Below, piece after piece: positions 48,066 to 60,700 of a stretch of 64,000 nt of DNA. A program made the translations under genes and the position numbers. The stretch's first letter is position 1, and the number at the start of each line of letters is the position of its first letter. The notes beneath the pieces are model-generated. The model ran no database searches, had not been told where the DNA came from, and worked only from the letters and a program-made list of their open reading frames with translations. The stretch spans positions 1 through 64,000 of the forward strand of contig JAURVB010012925.1 in assembly GCA_033002965.1 (NCBI GenBank), written 5' to 3'. This DNA is from Piper betle (taxonomy: Eukaryota; Streptophyta; Magnoliopsida; Piperales; Piperaceae).

Positions 48066-50923
48066 TGTAACACCCCGTTTCGGCTCATCCGTGAACCGAC
48101 CCGGAAATGTCACCGGCGACCGAACCGTTCGCTAATCTACTGGGTTCGGTTAAGCCGACCCGGATCTGCCCTCGGTGTCTCAAGATGGAGATGCAAACAT
48201 GAAATGCATGGATGGGATGCGTGGGTTCTAACGTAGTCCTACATGCATGCTATGATGTACAAGCAAAAACAAGACAAAATAATAAATGAGAAACCAAAAG
48301 AAAATATATACTATTTTATGAAAATACGGTAACACATAATAATCTACCATGACATACAATCATTATCTCATTCATTTTTACCTGAGCCGAGTCTAAACTC
48401 CAAGGCTCCCTACTCATTCATATTTATCAGTTCGTTTCATAACAAGTAATTCATTCAAGCAAACACATCAAAATTATCATTTACATAACAATAACACACC
48501 ATCATTATACATTACACGCGGCAGGTACATGTGTGCGCGGTTCCGTGCTGCTCCTCCGCAGTCCCGACAGCTTTCATCGCTCGCATTCCTCACCTACATA
48601 TATATAGAAAAACCGTCAGTAACGAGTGTTACCGGCCCGGAAAATAACTAATATCAATCTGGCACAGGAGAGCAAACTCTCCTGTTGAATGAAAACCATA
48701 TACTTCCTCAAGAACTCTCATCAGGGCACATACGGGAGCCGTCGCCCTCGGGTCGACAACGTCCCCCTATCTTTCACATTCTCATGCCTCAGCCATTTCT
48801 CTATTGCTTCTCGCGTCAAATCTCATTCCTTTCTACCCTCTGCACCTTCCATATTACTCCTGGCCTTGAGCACGAAGGCCGAGTACTCTCAGGCAGTCGC
48901 CTTCAGTACCCTTTGAAACCACAAGTCTAGACATGCGCTGCAATGCAGTACCCGTGAACCTCCACACTTCTCCGGGTTTGAGGAACTCAAAGGTGGAGTT
49001 GTCAGGATCCCTCGGGAATGAAACGGCCCGCACACCATTCCAGAGCCCACTATCGACACACACGTGCCCGCTCGCGTAGCACGGTAGTCGGATTTCCCTC
49101 ATTCAATCTCTCACAAAAACACGAAAACTATACATATATATAGGTCTGGGTTGGGATTTATACAATAGGCCCGAAGGCAACATGAGCTGGATCTGAAGTT
49201 CGAAAACAAACTCGAGGGATCTCATCCTCGAGGGTTATTAATCCGGAAAAAGAACTGTTGGCTAAATGACCCGAGTTAAGTGGGATCCGATAAAACGCCA
49301 CTTAACTCGTCCTGCACATGATAAATCAAATACACAATGGAATAGCGTAAAATCAGAGAACGAGTCCTAAACGGACCTGGTAGAAGCTCCAAACGGGTCC
49401 ACGCGCCTAGGCGGCGAGCTCCTACACCGTACCTACACAATCAAGCTAAAAACTAACGCCCGCATGATGAATCACACATCCTATAGCATACACACACAAT
49501 CAACACAATCACGCATCAATCAACACACATCAACCTATATCAATTCTAGCAAGTCTACTTAGGTTAGTTTGCATTAATCATGATCATTACCTAGTTACCC
49601 TAATTGGTTTCTTAACCTCCATTTTTAACACCACTTAATCAACAATTTCATATTTTATCCTTAATCAAATCTACATTTATATACATTATTATAACACACA
49701 ATTCACCAATCCTAGCATGTAATTCTAATAATCAATACTTTAAAAAAAATTAAATTAAAATAAATTATACCTCGCGTCGTTGAAAATCGGCGACGGCTAG
49801 GGTTCCCGTTTCGTGGCTCGAAACTCGAATTCGGCGCCTAGCGGCGTCCGAAGTCCGATCAGATTGGACCAGGTGCGTTCGGCGGATGATCCGGCAAATT
49901 TCCCAAGAATCCAATTTTCCGGCGGTTCCGGCGGTTTTCTAGCGAGTGTCGGCGGTTTTCCGGCGGATTCCGACGGTTTTCCGGCGATGAATCGGGACAG
50001 GGCAATCAGGGGGTCTATCGGCACCAGCTCGACGAGCTCGGTCCGATGGTGGTGTCAAACAGGGTAACCGAGGCGGCGATGGCCGTCGACCGCGGCGTCG
50101 AAAATGGGCGGCGGCGGCAGCGTGCTCCGATCGGGGCTCCGGCCGGCCTCGACCGCGCTCGGGATGGTGGGGGAAATGTCGTCGACGGCGAGGGGGTGGT
50201 CGTCGGGGTCACAGCGGCGGCGGCGCGGCCCAGACGGCGGTGGAATCCGGCTCAAAGTGGCGACGGTCGAGGCGGCTTCGTGGCATCGTGGCGGCGCGCC
50301 GGTAGGCGATCGGTGGCCGGGGTCGGTCGGGGCGGCACGGCGATGGCGAGGGGACGACAGGCGGTTGGTTCCGGCGGCGGGGCGGCAGTCGACGGCGGTG
50401 GCGGCGACGAACGAAGTGGGCGGCGAGGGTTTTGGTGAAGAAGGGTCGGTAAAGATGAAGAAATGCTCTAGTGGCAGTTTCGTAAATAAGTATTGACTCG
50501 ATTCTGACTCGAGTCAAAATAATAACTAGTTCGTAATAAATTCTCAAAAGAATCTAGAAAAATATGGAAAAATTCCATAAAATAAAACAAACACAACAAC
50601 ATCCAAATGACATGCTCTATAACTAATAACCCATCCGAATATAATCGAACACGTCCTAACGCGTTATTCGGCCTAAAACTATTTCTCCAATCAAACATAT
50701 AAAAAGAAAAAATACTGCATACTTTCATATATTCTGATAACTCATTTCTCACCATCTTCTCGACGTTATCATCATATATTCAGGTACACCTGACTCTCAT
50801 CGCTCATAACTCACGGCTGGTCTCGACTCAGCACGCGGTTCATGAAACTTACTCGACTCAAACCAACGGTCGAACCGACTGGTTCGGTAACGTAAAACCC
50901 TGACTCGAGTCACGGGTTTTACA
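48066..50923 (-). mobile_element. family A solo LTR 'X1' (TSD ACTGT)
   Basis: The plus strand reads TGTAACACCCCGTTTCGGCT at 48066 and ends CACGGGTTTTACA at 50923, with ACTGT at 48061-48065 and 50924-50928. It is 2858 bp with no internal domain. It is closely similar to the outer copy 53763-63422 (same subfamily). The GC island at 49790-50450 yields spurious long ORFs. Confidence 0.88.
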
Positions 50924-50993
50924 ACTGTTATATCCTAAGCCATTTTCTTACTTCCATGCCCACTCATGTAGCACAGTTGTCAAAAATCGTGAA

Positions 50994-50997
<4 letters not shown>

Positions 50998-51029
<32 letters not shown>
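50998..51029. repeat. (TA)n microsatellite in copy T
   Basis: About 16 TA units lie at the equivalent of the TATA-proximal region where other family A copies also carry (TA)n. Confidence 0.85.
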
Positions 51030-51033
<4 letters not shown>

Positions 51034-52299
51034 CTTGGTAGGGATTTATATAATAGGCCCAAAGGCAACTTGTGGTGGATTTTGTTTTCGAAAACATACT
51101 TGAGGGATCTCATCCTCGAGGGTTATTAATCTGGAAAACTATTCGATTAAATGACCCCGGGTTAAGTGGGATCTAATAAAATGCCACTTAACTCGTCTTA
51201 TAATATGTAAAAATAAATCATGATAGAATAGAACAATAAATCAGGGACGAGTCCTAAATGGACTTGGCAAAAGCTCCAAGCGTGTCCTCGCGCCTAGGCG
51301 CGCGAACTCCTACTCCGTATCTACACATCAAATCTAAAAGCTAATGCCCACTAACTAAATGATGCATTGACTTAACATGAACATCACACATACAATGCAA
51401 CCATTATCTAACGGTCAAACAATCATCAGTGTAGAAATAACTCTAACTCATCCTATTCATACCAATTTTATTATATTTTTTAAGTTACGTTGTACTCAGT
51501 TAGCATGCTCAGATTTACCTTACTTAATTAGATCACTAATAATCATTCACTATCAATCAAATCGTGCAAATCATCACTTTACCTCTAATCAGGCATTCAT
51601 CGCAACAATTAATCAATCCTAGCATGTTGTACTAATAAATATCAATTTTAAATAATTAAATCGGATAAAATTCTATTCCTAGTCATCAGTCACATGACAA
51701 TGGCGACAAGGTTGTGGCCGGCTTGAGTGAGGATTGTGGGGAAGAGGGAAGGAAGAAAAAGAAGAAGGAAGTTGGGTGAGAAGGATGTGGTGGTGGCTGA
51801 ATGATGACAGTGCTAGAAGTGTGGAATATATAGATGTCAGGGGGAAGAAAACAAGTGGTCGGGGAGAAAAATGTAGTGAGAAAAATGAATGGTTGTCTGG
51901 TAATTAAAACTTGACTCGACTCCGACTCGAGTAAAAAATAATACTAACTCGTAATAATTCTAAAAATCCAGTGAACAAGAAAAAATCCCACAAATATAAT
52001 ACACATCAATGACATGCTCTATAACTAATAACCCACCCAAACTGCTCATAACGCGTCCTAATACGTTATTTGGTCTAAAAATAATTCTATAATTTAATTA
52101 AAATAAATAAAGAAAAATTTGGCATACTCTCATATATTTTGATAACTCATTTTGTTACTGTCTTACTAGCGTTATCATCATATACTTAAGTACACATGAC
52201 TCTCATGGTTCATAACACTAGATTAGCCTTGGCTCAATATGCGTGTTTTGAAATTGACCCGACTGAAAATAACAGTCGAACTGACCGATTTAGACCATA

Positions 52300-53241
52300 A
52301 ATGGAAAAATCGGCCGATTCCACTCCGAATCAGCCGACTTAAATTGGATCGGGTGCGATTTGATTGAAAATTGGCATCGAATCGGGTATGGAATCGGTTT
52401 TGGGTAAATTACTAAAGTACCCTTAGTTTTATATTAAATAAATTATTTACACATGAGCAAAATGGGAATTAAAATTTTACAATGATGGAAATATCCCTTA
52501 CTCTCCCTCTCCCTTTGCCGTCGCCGCCATCCCTTCCCACCGGCCGTCTGCCTCCGCACTCCCTCCGCCATTGGCCCTTGCCTCCGCCCTCCCTCCGTTG
52601 GTTTGCCACCACCCATGTGCGTGGGATAGTCGGGGCCGACGGGAAGGGGGTGGCGGGGCGGGGCATAGGCACAAGGAGGGGGATGGGGCGGGGCCGGCAG
52701 GGGGATGGGTCGGGGCAGCGGGAAGCAGGTGGTGGGGCGGGGCAGAGGCCTAAGGAGGGGGGATTGGGCAGGGCTGATGGGGGGAGGTAGGGTGGGGCTG
52801 GGCAGAGCCAGCGGGGGGAGGCCAGGCGGGGTGGCACCGGTGGGGGAGGCGGGGCGGGGCAGGGCCGATGGGGCAGGTTGCTGGCGGCGACAGCAAGGGT
52901 GAAGGAGCGGCGTTGGGGGTGGCATTCTCGTAATTAAAAGTTGGCTCGTCTTCGACTCGTGTAAAAAATAATAACTAATTCCAAATAATTTTAAAAAAAT
53001 CCAAAAAATATCATAAAATATCATAAAATATAATACACACAATAATATCAAAATAACATCAATACCTAATTTTTATGTATTTATATTATGAATTGTCAAA
53101 TTATTATGTATGAGCGATTAGACTGATTTAGACCGATTCAACTGTACTGATTCTTAACCAATTTAGACTGATTCGATCTGATTCAGTGACTCCCTCAAAA
53201 ACCTATTCCGATTCCAATTTTGATTTTTCCAACTATAGTTT
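52300..53241. mobile_element. hAT-like non-autonomous element containing a family A fragment
   Basis: The flanks are AGACCATA (52292-52299) and AGACTATA (53242-53249), a 7/8 match. The ends are inverted around TGGAAAAATC (left) and the reverse of GATTTTTCCA (right). Inside, 52500-52920 is a GC-rich block, and 52920-53060 matches the sequence that follows the GC island in family A (GGCTCGTCTTCGACTCGTGT, TAATAACTAATTCC). It therefore appears to carry a piece of the LTR family. Confidence 0.5.
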
Positions 53242-53278
53242 AGACTATAAAAACATGATTCGAATCACGGGTTTTACA

Positions 53279-53762
53279 GTTAGGATACATAAATTAAGCT
53301 TGATGCGTTAGGATCAGGAGCGCTACTCATCTAGGTTTGTAGGACTCTTCTGCTTCATCTCTGTTTGGCTCCTTGAGTGAGGTTTTAACTGAGTTTTAAA
53401 TGATAGGGGGATGTTAGTGACATTTTATCAGATCCCACCGATGTTGGACCATTTAGCCAAGTTTTCTAGAGTTTAATAAAACTTCACAATTGAGATTCTT
53501 TGATGGTTTTCAAAAGTAACATCTAGAAACATTACAATATAACTCCTTACTTAAGCTTATCATATAAGTATACGAGGGTTTATGACTTTTACAAATACGA
53601 GCGTGTACGGAGATGTGTAACGCAACATACTTTTAGAATTTATGGCACTAACTTAACATTATTCTAATGCCATATGAGTACCATAGCGGGCGATAAATGG
53701 AGAAAGTGAGGGCTTAAGTGTACATGTGATTTTGATTTATGAATGTCGACCGATGGTTTATG
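53279..53762 (+). other. very degraded family A-like sequence
   Basis: Weak matches to the block before the TATA box (GACATTTTATCAGATCCCACC, GGACCATTTAGCCAA near 53430-53460) suggest an ancient copy in which the 53763 element inserted. Confidence 0.4.
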
Positions 53763-53795
53763 TGTAAAACCCGTGACTCGAGTCAGGGTTTTACA
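53763..53795. repeat. near-perfect palindrome at family A LTR terminus
   Basis: Arms TGTAAAACCC and GGGTTTTACA flank a core containing TGACTCGAGTCA, itself palindromic. Only one extra G breaks overall symmetry. The matching end of X1 is at 50891-50923. Confidence 0.85.
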
Positions 53796-56700
53796 TTACC
53801 GAACCAGTCGGTACAACAGTTGGTTCAAGTCGAGTCAATTCATGAACCACGTGCTGAGTCGAGGCCAGCTGTGAGTTATGAGCGATGAGAGTCAGGTGTA
53901 TATGAGGATAACGTCGAGAAGATGGTGAGAAATGAGTTATCAGAATATATGAAAGTATGCAGTATTTTTTTCCTTTTTATATGTTTGATCGTAGAAATAG
54001 TTTTAGGCCGAATAACGCGTTAGGATGCGTTAGATTATATTTGGGTGGGTTATTAGTTATAGAATATATCATTTGGATGTTGTTGTGTTTGTCTAATTTT
54101 ACGGGATTTTTTCCATATTTTTCTAGATTTTTTTTAGAATTTATTGCAAACTAGTTATTATTTTGACTCGAGTAGGAATCGAGTCAATACTTATTTACGA
54201 GTTTGCCATTGAGGGTATTTTTCTCCCTCCCGACACCTACCCACCCAAAACCCTCGCCGCCTTGTGCCCGTCGCTACCGCCGCCGCTGTCGCCGCCAATC
54301 AACGCCGCCCCGCTCCGCCGTGTTGTCGTCGTGCCACCACGACCCACCCCGGCCACCGTCTTGTCGCCACGATGCCAGAATTGCCCCACAAGCTGCGACA
54401 CCCTCCCTCGTCGATTCACCACCGTCCGGGCCGCCACTGTGACCTCGACGACCACCCCCTCGCCGTCGCCGATGTTTCCCCCATCATCCCGACTGCCATC
54501 GAGGCCGGCCGTAGCCCAGATCGGAGCACGCTGCCGCCACCCATTTTCGACGCCGTTGCCAACAGCCATCGCCACCCCGGCTACCTTGTTTGACACCATC
54601 ATTAGACCAAGCTCGTCGAGCTGGTGCCGATAGACCCCTGATTTCCCTATCCTGAAACATCACTGGAAAACCGCCAGAATCCGCCGAAAAACTGCCGACA
54701 CTCGCCGGAACTGCCGGAAAATTGGATTCGTGGGAAATTCGCCGGATCATCCTCCGAACACACCCGGTCCAATCTGATCGGACTTCGGACGCCGCTAGGT
54801 GCCGAATTTGAGTTTCGAGCCACGAAATGGAAACCCTAGCCGTCGCCGATTTTCGACGACGCGAGGTATAATTTATTTTAACTTAATTATTTGAAAGTAT
54901 TGATTATTAGAATTGCATGCTAGGATTGGTGAATTGTGTGTTATAATAATGTATATAAATGTAGATTTGATTAAGGATAAAATATGAAATTTGTTTGATT
55001 GAGTGGTGTTAAAAATGAAGGCTAAGAAACTAATTAGGGTAACTAGGTAATGATCATGATCTAATACAAACTAACCTAAGTAGACTTGGTAGAATTGATA
55101 TAGGTTGATGTGTGTTGATTGATGCGTGATTGTGTTGATTGTGTGTGCATGCTATAGGATGTATGATTCATCATGCGGGCATTAGTTTTTAGTTTGATTG
55201 TGTAGGTACGGTGTAGGAGCTCGCTGCCTAGGCACGTGGACCTGTTTAGAGCTTCTACCAGGTCCGTGTAGGACTCGTTCTTTGTTTTTTTACGCTACTC
55301 TATTGTGTATTTGATTTATCATGTGCATGATGAGTTAAGTGGCATTTTATTGGATCCCACTTACCTCAGGCCATTTAGCCAACAATTTTTCGGATTAATA
55401 ACCCTTGAGGATGAGATCCCTCAAGTTTATTTTCAAATTTCAGATCCAGCTCACGATGCCTTCGGGCCTATTGTATAAATCCCACCCTAGACCTATATAT
55501 ATGTATAGTTTTCGCGTTTTCAGTGAGAGATTGAATGAGGGAAATCCGACTACCGTGCTACGCGAGCGGGCACGTGTGAGTCAATAGTGGGCTCTGGAAT
55601 GGTGTGCGGGCCGATTCATTCCCGAGGGATCTTGACAACTCCACCTTTGAGTTCCTCAAACCCAAAGAAGTGTGGAGGTTCACGAGTACTGCAATGCAGC
55701 GCATGTCTAGACTTGTGGTTTCAAAGGGTACTAAAGGCGACTGCCTGTGTAAAACCCACGACTCGAGTCAGGGTTTTTAGTCTTTAGCCGGTCGGTTTGA
55801 CCGTAGTTTGAGTCGGTTCGGCTTTCAGAACACGTGTGCGGGCCGAGTGTAACACCCCAAACCCGGTTCACACTCGTGAACCAAACCGGCATGTTACAGG
55901 CCTCGGTTAGGTCAGCTAGCCCGAACCTAACTAGTGCGGATCCAATCTCGGCGTCTTAAGATGATGATCCAACTTGCTATATGTATGTATGAATACATAA
56001 AACCCTAACAGGATACTACATGGATGACATGCAACCAATTTTCTCCCCAACACAAAAATGTAATTAGGGGCCACCTGTCAAAATCATGTATTCAAACATA
56101 TATACGCATAGCAACAATAGAATTCACACAGACTTCTAATCTACTATATTCAGCATTCTCTAAACTTTGGGTCCTAACCCATCACACTTTTGCTGCGCTA
56201 CTCTCATCATTTCATTTCATGTCATTGTCATGCCTCAAATATTTAATCATAACATGTTTATAAAATAACATCATAAACAATACATTAAACATTCAGTCAC
56301 CCAATGTGTGTGTGCAAAAGACCTTATTGCTCCTCCGTCCTGGCCGGCACATCCATCTCGTGCTTATCACCTACATATATATAGGAAAAATGTCAGTAAC
56401 AAGCGTTACTGGTCCGAAAAGAAAATAACTATAACGAACTGGCTATGAGAGCAAACTCTCATATGAAAGAAAACAACATATACTCCACGTGAACACTCTG
56501 AAGGTTACTACTGGGGAGCCACTGGGCTGCAGACCCGGTAGCATCCCGAACTTACTGATCTGCTGCTGGTACTGTGCTGCTCTCGACACTTCTTTTTCAG
56601 TACTTCTCATGAAACTTTATCCTAAGCCCTCTCCTTACCTCCATATTTCTCCTGGCCTTGAGCACGAAGGCCGAGTACTCTCAGGCAGTCGCCTTTAGTA

Positions 56701-56940
56701 CCCTTTGAACCACAAGTCCGGACATGCACTGTACTAAACAGTACCCGTAAACCTCCACGTTCTCCGGGTGTGAGGAACTCAAACGCGGAGTTGTCAGGAT
56801 CCCTCGGGAATGGAACAGTCCACTGGCACTAATCCAGAGCCCGCTTTGACTGTCACGACATCCTCTGCATGGTACGTGCAATCGATTTCTCCATCTCTGG
56901 TCTCATAGAAACGCGAAAACTATATATATATATATATATA

Positions 56941-57702
56941 GAATTTTACTACAGTGCGCTGCCATCTTTTGGCAGCGCACCGTGCGCCACAAATCTGGGC
57001 CGTTGGATCGCGATCCAACGGCCCAGCGCACCCTCCCAAAAAACCCCAGCTCCACCCGCCCGACCCGTTTAACCCGTCCGACCCGTCGTCCGCCCGAACC
57101 CGCCGGCCGCCCGACCCCGCCCGCCCGACGCCGCCCGCCCGATGCCGCCGCCCGACAGCGCCGTCCGCCCACCGCCCTGCGACCGATCCTCCCCGCCGCG
57201 GCCCGTCCGCCCGCCCCGTCGCGGCGACCCCCGCTCGCACGCCCCTCCGCCGTGGCCCGCGAGCCGGGCGCCGCGCGGCTGTGGCGGGGCCACGGCGGGG
57301 CGGCGTGCGAGGGGGGTCGCCGCGACTCGGGGCGGGCGGACGGGCCGCGGCGGGGAGATCGGTCGCAGGGCGGTGGGCGCGCGCTGTCGGCGCGCGTCGG
57401 GCGGTGGCGGGCGGCGCTGTCGGGCGGCGGCGTCGGCGTGGGCAGGGCGGCGGGCGGCGTTGGGCGTGGGGCAGTGCATCGGGCGGCATCAGGCGGCGTC
57501 GGGCGGTGTCAGGGCGGCGGGCGGGCGGCGGGCAGGGCGGCGGGCGGGCGGATCGGACGGGTCGGGCGGGTCTGGCGGGCCGACAAACGGGTCCAGAGGG
57601 TGTGGGTGGGTGGTTTGATTGTGGGCCGTCGGATCAAGATCCGACGGCCCAAGCGAGGCAGCGCCAATGCGCTGCCAAAATAGGGCAGCGCACGAGCGTC
57701 GC

Positions 57703-57704
<2 letters not shown>
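56941..57704. mobile_element. GC-rich fold-back element inserted in (TA)n (Micron-like)
   Basis: The two ~380-bp halves are inverted. Each outer arm has GTGCGCTGCC, TTTTGGCAGCGCA and a small palindrome (GGGCCGTTGGATC at left, GGGCCGTCGGATC at right). The inner arms pair through GGCCCGTCCGCCCGCCCC with GGGGCGGGCGGACGGGCC. The centre is near 57275. It is flanked by (TA)n on both sides (56919-56940 and 57705-57751), where related LTR copies have a single uninterrupted (TA)n. The long ORFs (up to 300 residues) are products of GC-rich repetition and are not genes. Confidence 0.75.

Positions 57705-57751
<47 letters not shown>
57705..57751. repeat. (TA)n microsatellite
   Basis: About 23 TA units, the right flank of the fold-back element and the expanded half of the (TA)n target. 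Confidence 0.9.
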
Positions 57752-57753
<2 letters not shown>

Positions 57754-60700
57754 CTTGGGTAGGGAGTTATATAATAGGCCCGAAGGCAACTTTTGGTGGA
57801 TCTTGTTTTCGAAGTCAACCTCGAGGGATCTCATCCTCGAGGGGTTATTAATCTAGAAAATGTTCGGTTAAATGGCCAGAGTTAAGTGGGATCCGATAAA
57901 ACACCACTTAACCCGTGCTGCAGATAATAAATCAAACATACAATAGAAAAGATCATAAAAATCAAAGAGAAGTCCTAACGGACCAGGTAGAAGCTCCAAG
58001 CGTGTCATCACGCCTAGGCGGCGAGCTCCTACTCCGTACCTACACATCAAAACTAAATACTAACACCCACTAACTACATGATGCATCAAAATCAATGAAT
58101 CACACACAATGCAACCACAAAATCATCCATCAAAATAACAATCAAATAATTATAAGAGTAAATAATACTAACTCAAACTATTCATACCATATTTTATTCT
58201 ATTCTTCTAAGTTGCATCGTACTAGATTAACATGCTCATACACAATTCATCTCATTAGATCACTTACTTCATTCACTAATAATCTCATCATGCACATCTT
58301 TACTTTATTCATGGTCAAGACATTAATCATGATAATTAATCAATCCTAGCATGCTATGCTAACAATTATCATCAATTATAAATAAATCAATCAGAGGTAA
58401 TTATACCTCACATTGTCGACAATCGGCAACGGTTAGGGTTCCGTCGCATGTCTCGAAACTCAAATTCGGCACTCATCGGCATCCGAAGCTTGATCGGGCT
58501 CGACTGGGTGAGCCCCGCGGAAGATCCGGTGAATTCTAGAAATTTCAGTTTTTCGCGCGGTTTTCCGGCGGCTGCTGGCGGTTTTCCGGGCGGCTTCTAC
58601 TGGCCGGAAAGTGTTCGTGTTGGGTACCCTTAGAACCGGCTCGGCGAGCCCGACTCATCTACAAGGTCGATGCGGCCAACGGAGGTGGCAGCTCGCCAGA
58701 AAATGCATAAAACATAGTCGGCGATGATGGTGGCTAGATCCGGCCGGCCACAGCGGCGATGGCCTCCATTCCGGTCGGGGAAGGTCGCTGGAAGGCTGAG
58801 GGTGCTAAGGCGACCTACTGATCGCGGCGCTGGTCGCCGGCGGCGGAATCAACAACGGAAGCGCAACGCTGGCGCGGCGTTGTGGTGTGGCTTCCTCGCT
58901 TCACGGCGGTTCGATGGGGGCGGGACCTGGTCGGGGCAGCAAGGCAACGTCGTTGCCAGGCTAGGCGACGACTATCGACGGCCGGGCGGTGCCGGCAGTA
59001 GCGGCGGTGATGCGCACAATGGCGGTGCCGGCAGTAGCGGCGGTGACGCGCACAATGGCGGCGTCAGGCAAGGGTTTGGGGAAGACAAGAAGGGCACAGA
59101 TGAAATAGCTGGGTGGCAGTTTCATAAATATTACTTGACTCGTCTCCGGCTCGAGTCAAGAATAATAATTAATCGCCGTAAATTCGAAAAAATCGGGAAA
59201 AATCCCATAAAATCAAACAAACACCAAAACATCAAAATGATATGCTATAGAACTATCAACCCATCCAAAATGCCTGCAACGCGTCCTAACGCGATAAAAG
59301 GCCTAAAACTAGTTCTACGATCCATTATATATAATAATAAAAAAAGTAACTTCATACTCTCATATATTCTGATAACTCATTCTGTTCTGCTGTGTTCATG
59401 ACGTTATCATCATATACTTTGGTACGCATGACCCTCATAGCTCATACACGCGACTGGCATTGGCTCAATACACGTGCTCTGAAACCGACTCGAATCGAAA
59501 ATAACGGTCGACCCAACCGGTTCTGAATATAAAACCCTGACTTGAATTGCGAGTTTTACACCGAGGCTGACCGTGCACACGTGCTATGAGGGTTTATGTA
59601 TACCCAAGTATCGATGATAGCGTCAGATACGCATCAGCAGACTCAGTTATCAGTAGATATGAGAGTATACAGTTGATAATTTTATTTTTTTTATGTTGTG
59701 ACCGTAGAATTAGTTTAGACCGAATAACGCATTAGGACACGTTAGATGGTATTTGGGTGGGTTTTTAGTTATACGACATTTCATTTGGATGTTGTGATAT
59801 TTTGTTGATTTTATGGGATTTTTTCCCAATTTTTCTAGGATTTATTCCGAGTCAGTTATCATTCTTGACTCGAGCCGGTGTTGAGTCAAGTCTTATTTAC
59901 AACTTTGCCACCCTCTATACTTCTCATCTTCCCCCCCCAACCCGCGTTTTCACCGCCGCCGCGCTAAGATTTTGCCACCGCCATCGATGCCACCTGCCCA
60001 CCGATCGACGCCGCCCAGCCCAGTCATGCCGTCGCCTTGCCGCCTCGACCACGCCCGGCCACCTTCCAGCTGTCCAGCCGTCGTGACGCCGAAATCGCCC
60101 TCAATTTCCAGCCGATCCCGACACGATTCTGCCATCATCTGCGCTAGACTGCCGCCGCCATGACGTCGGAGCTTCTCCCTCGACTTCCCTACCTTTCCCC
60201 TGCCTAGTGCCGCCGTCGAGGCCAGCCGTGGGGCTGAACGGAGCGGCCAATCTCCTCGACCGCACTCGACGCCGCCGTCGGTGGTCATCGCCGCCGCGGT
60301 TGCCCTTGTCGTCACCACCATTGGGTCCAGCTCACCGAGACAGTGCTAACCCCTACCTCCGATTGCCTCACTGGAGTAGTCGCCGGAAAACCACCGGAGC
60401 TGCCGAAAAACTGCTGGCACAGTCGCCGAAAAACCGCTGACTCGCCTTCACCGCCTTTGTCCGTCGGCACCGATTTCAGCGCCGATCGCGAGGTGGTTCT
60501 TCATTCTTTTTTAGAATTATTACATACATGTTGTGGTCATGGTAGCATATTAGGATTAATTTTATTAACTTCATGATTTTAGTTTAATTAATCGTGATTA
60601 GGATAAACATGTGATGAATTAGCATAGATTGTGTTGTGTGATGTAAATGCTCACTAATGAAATTGTTAGTAAACCATGGAATAGTTAATTAAATGCTTGT

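Larger units (their letters stand above)
47446..53278 (-). mobile_element. family A LTR copy 'T', 5'-eroded, with two insertions
   Basis: Family A sequence runs 47446-48065, resumes at 50929-52291 and ends at about 53250-53278 (CGAATCACGGGTTTTACA). It is interrupted by the complete copy 48066-50923 and by the element at 52300-53241. The first ~130 bp are missing. In place of the usual GC-rich island it has a G/A-rich, less GC block (about 51680-51900). Confidence 0.7.
55848..59560 (-). mobile_element. family A solo LTR 'Z' (TSD CCGAG), nested in Y
   Basis: The plus strand reads TGTAACACCCCAAACCCGGT at 55848 and ends GCGAGTTTTACA at 59560, with CCGAG at 55843-55847 and 59561-59565. At 3713 bp it is longer than its relatives because it carries the fold-back insertion at 56941-57704 and expanded (TA)n. 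No internal domain. Confidence 0.88.

Noticed and set aside
56954..57856. 300-residue ORF and several overlapping ORFs on both strands
   Set aside because: They arise from a GC-rich inverted repeat with few stop codons in any frame. They consist of R/P/G/A repeats and have no family motif.
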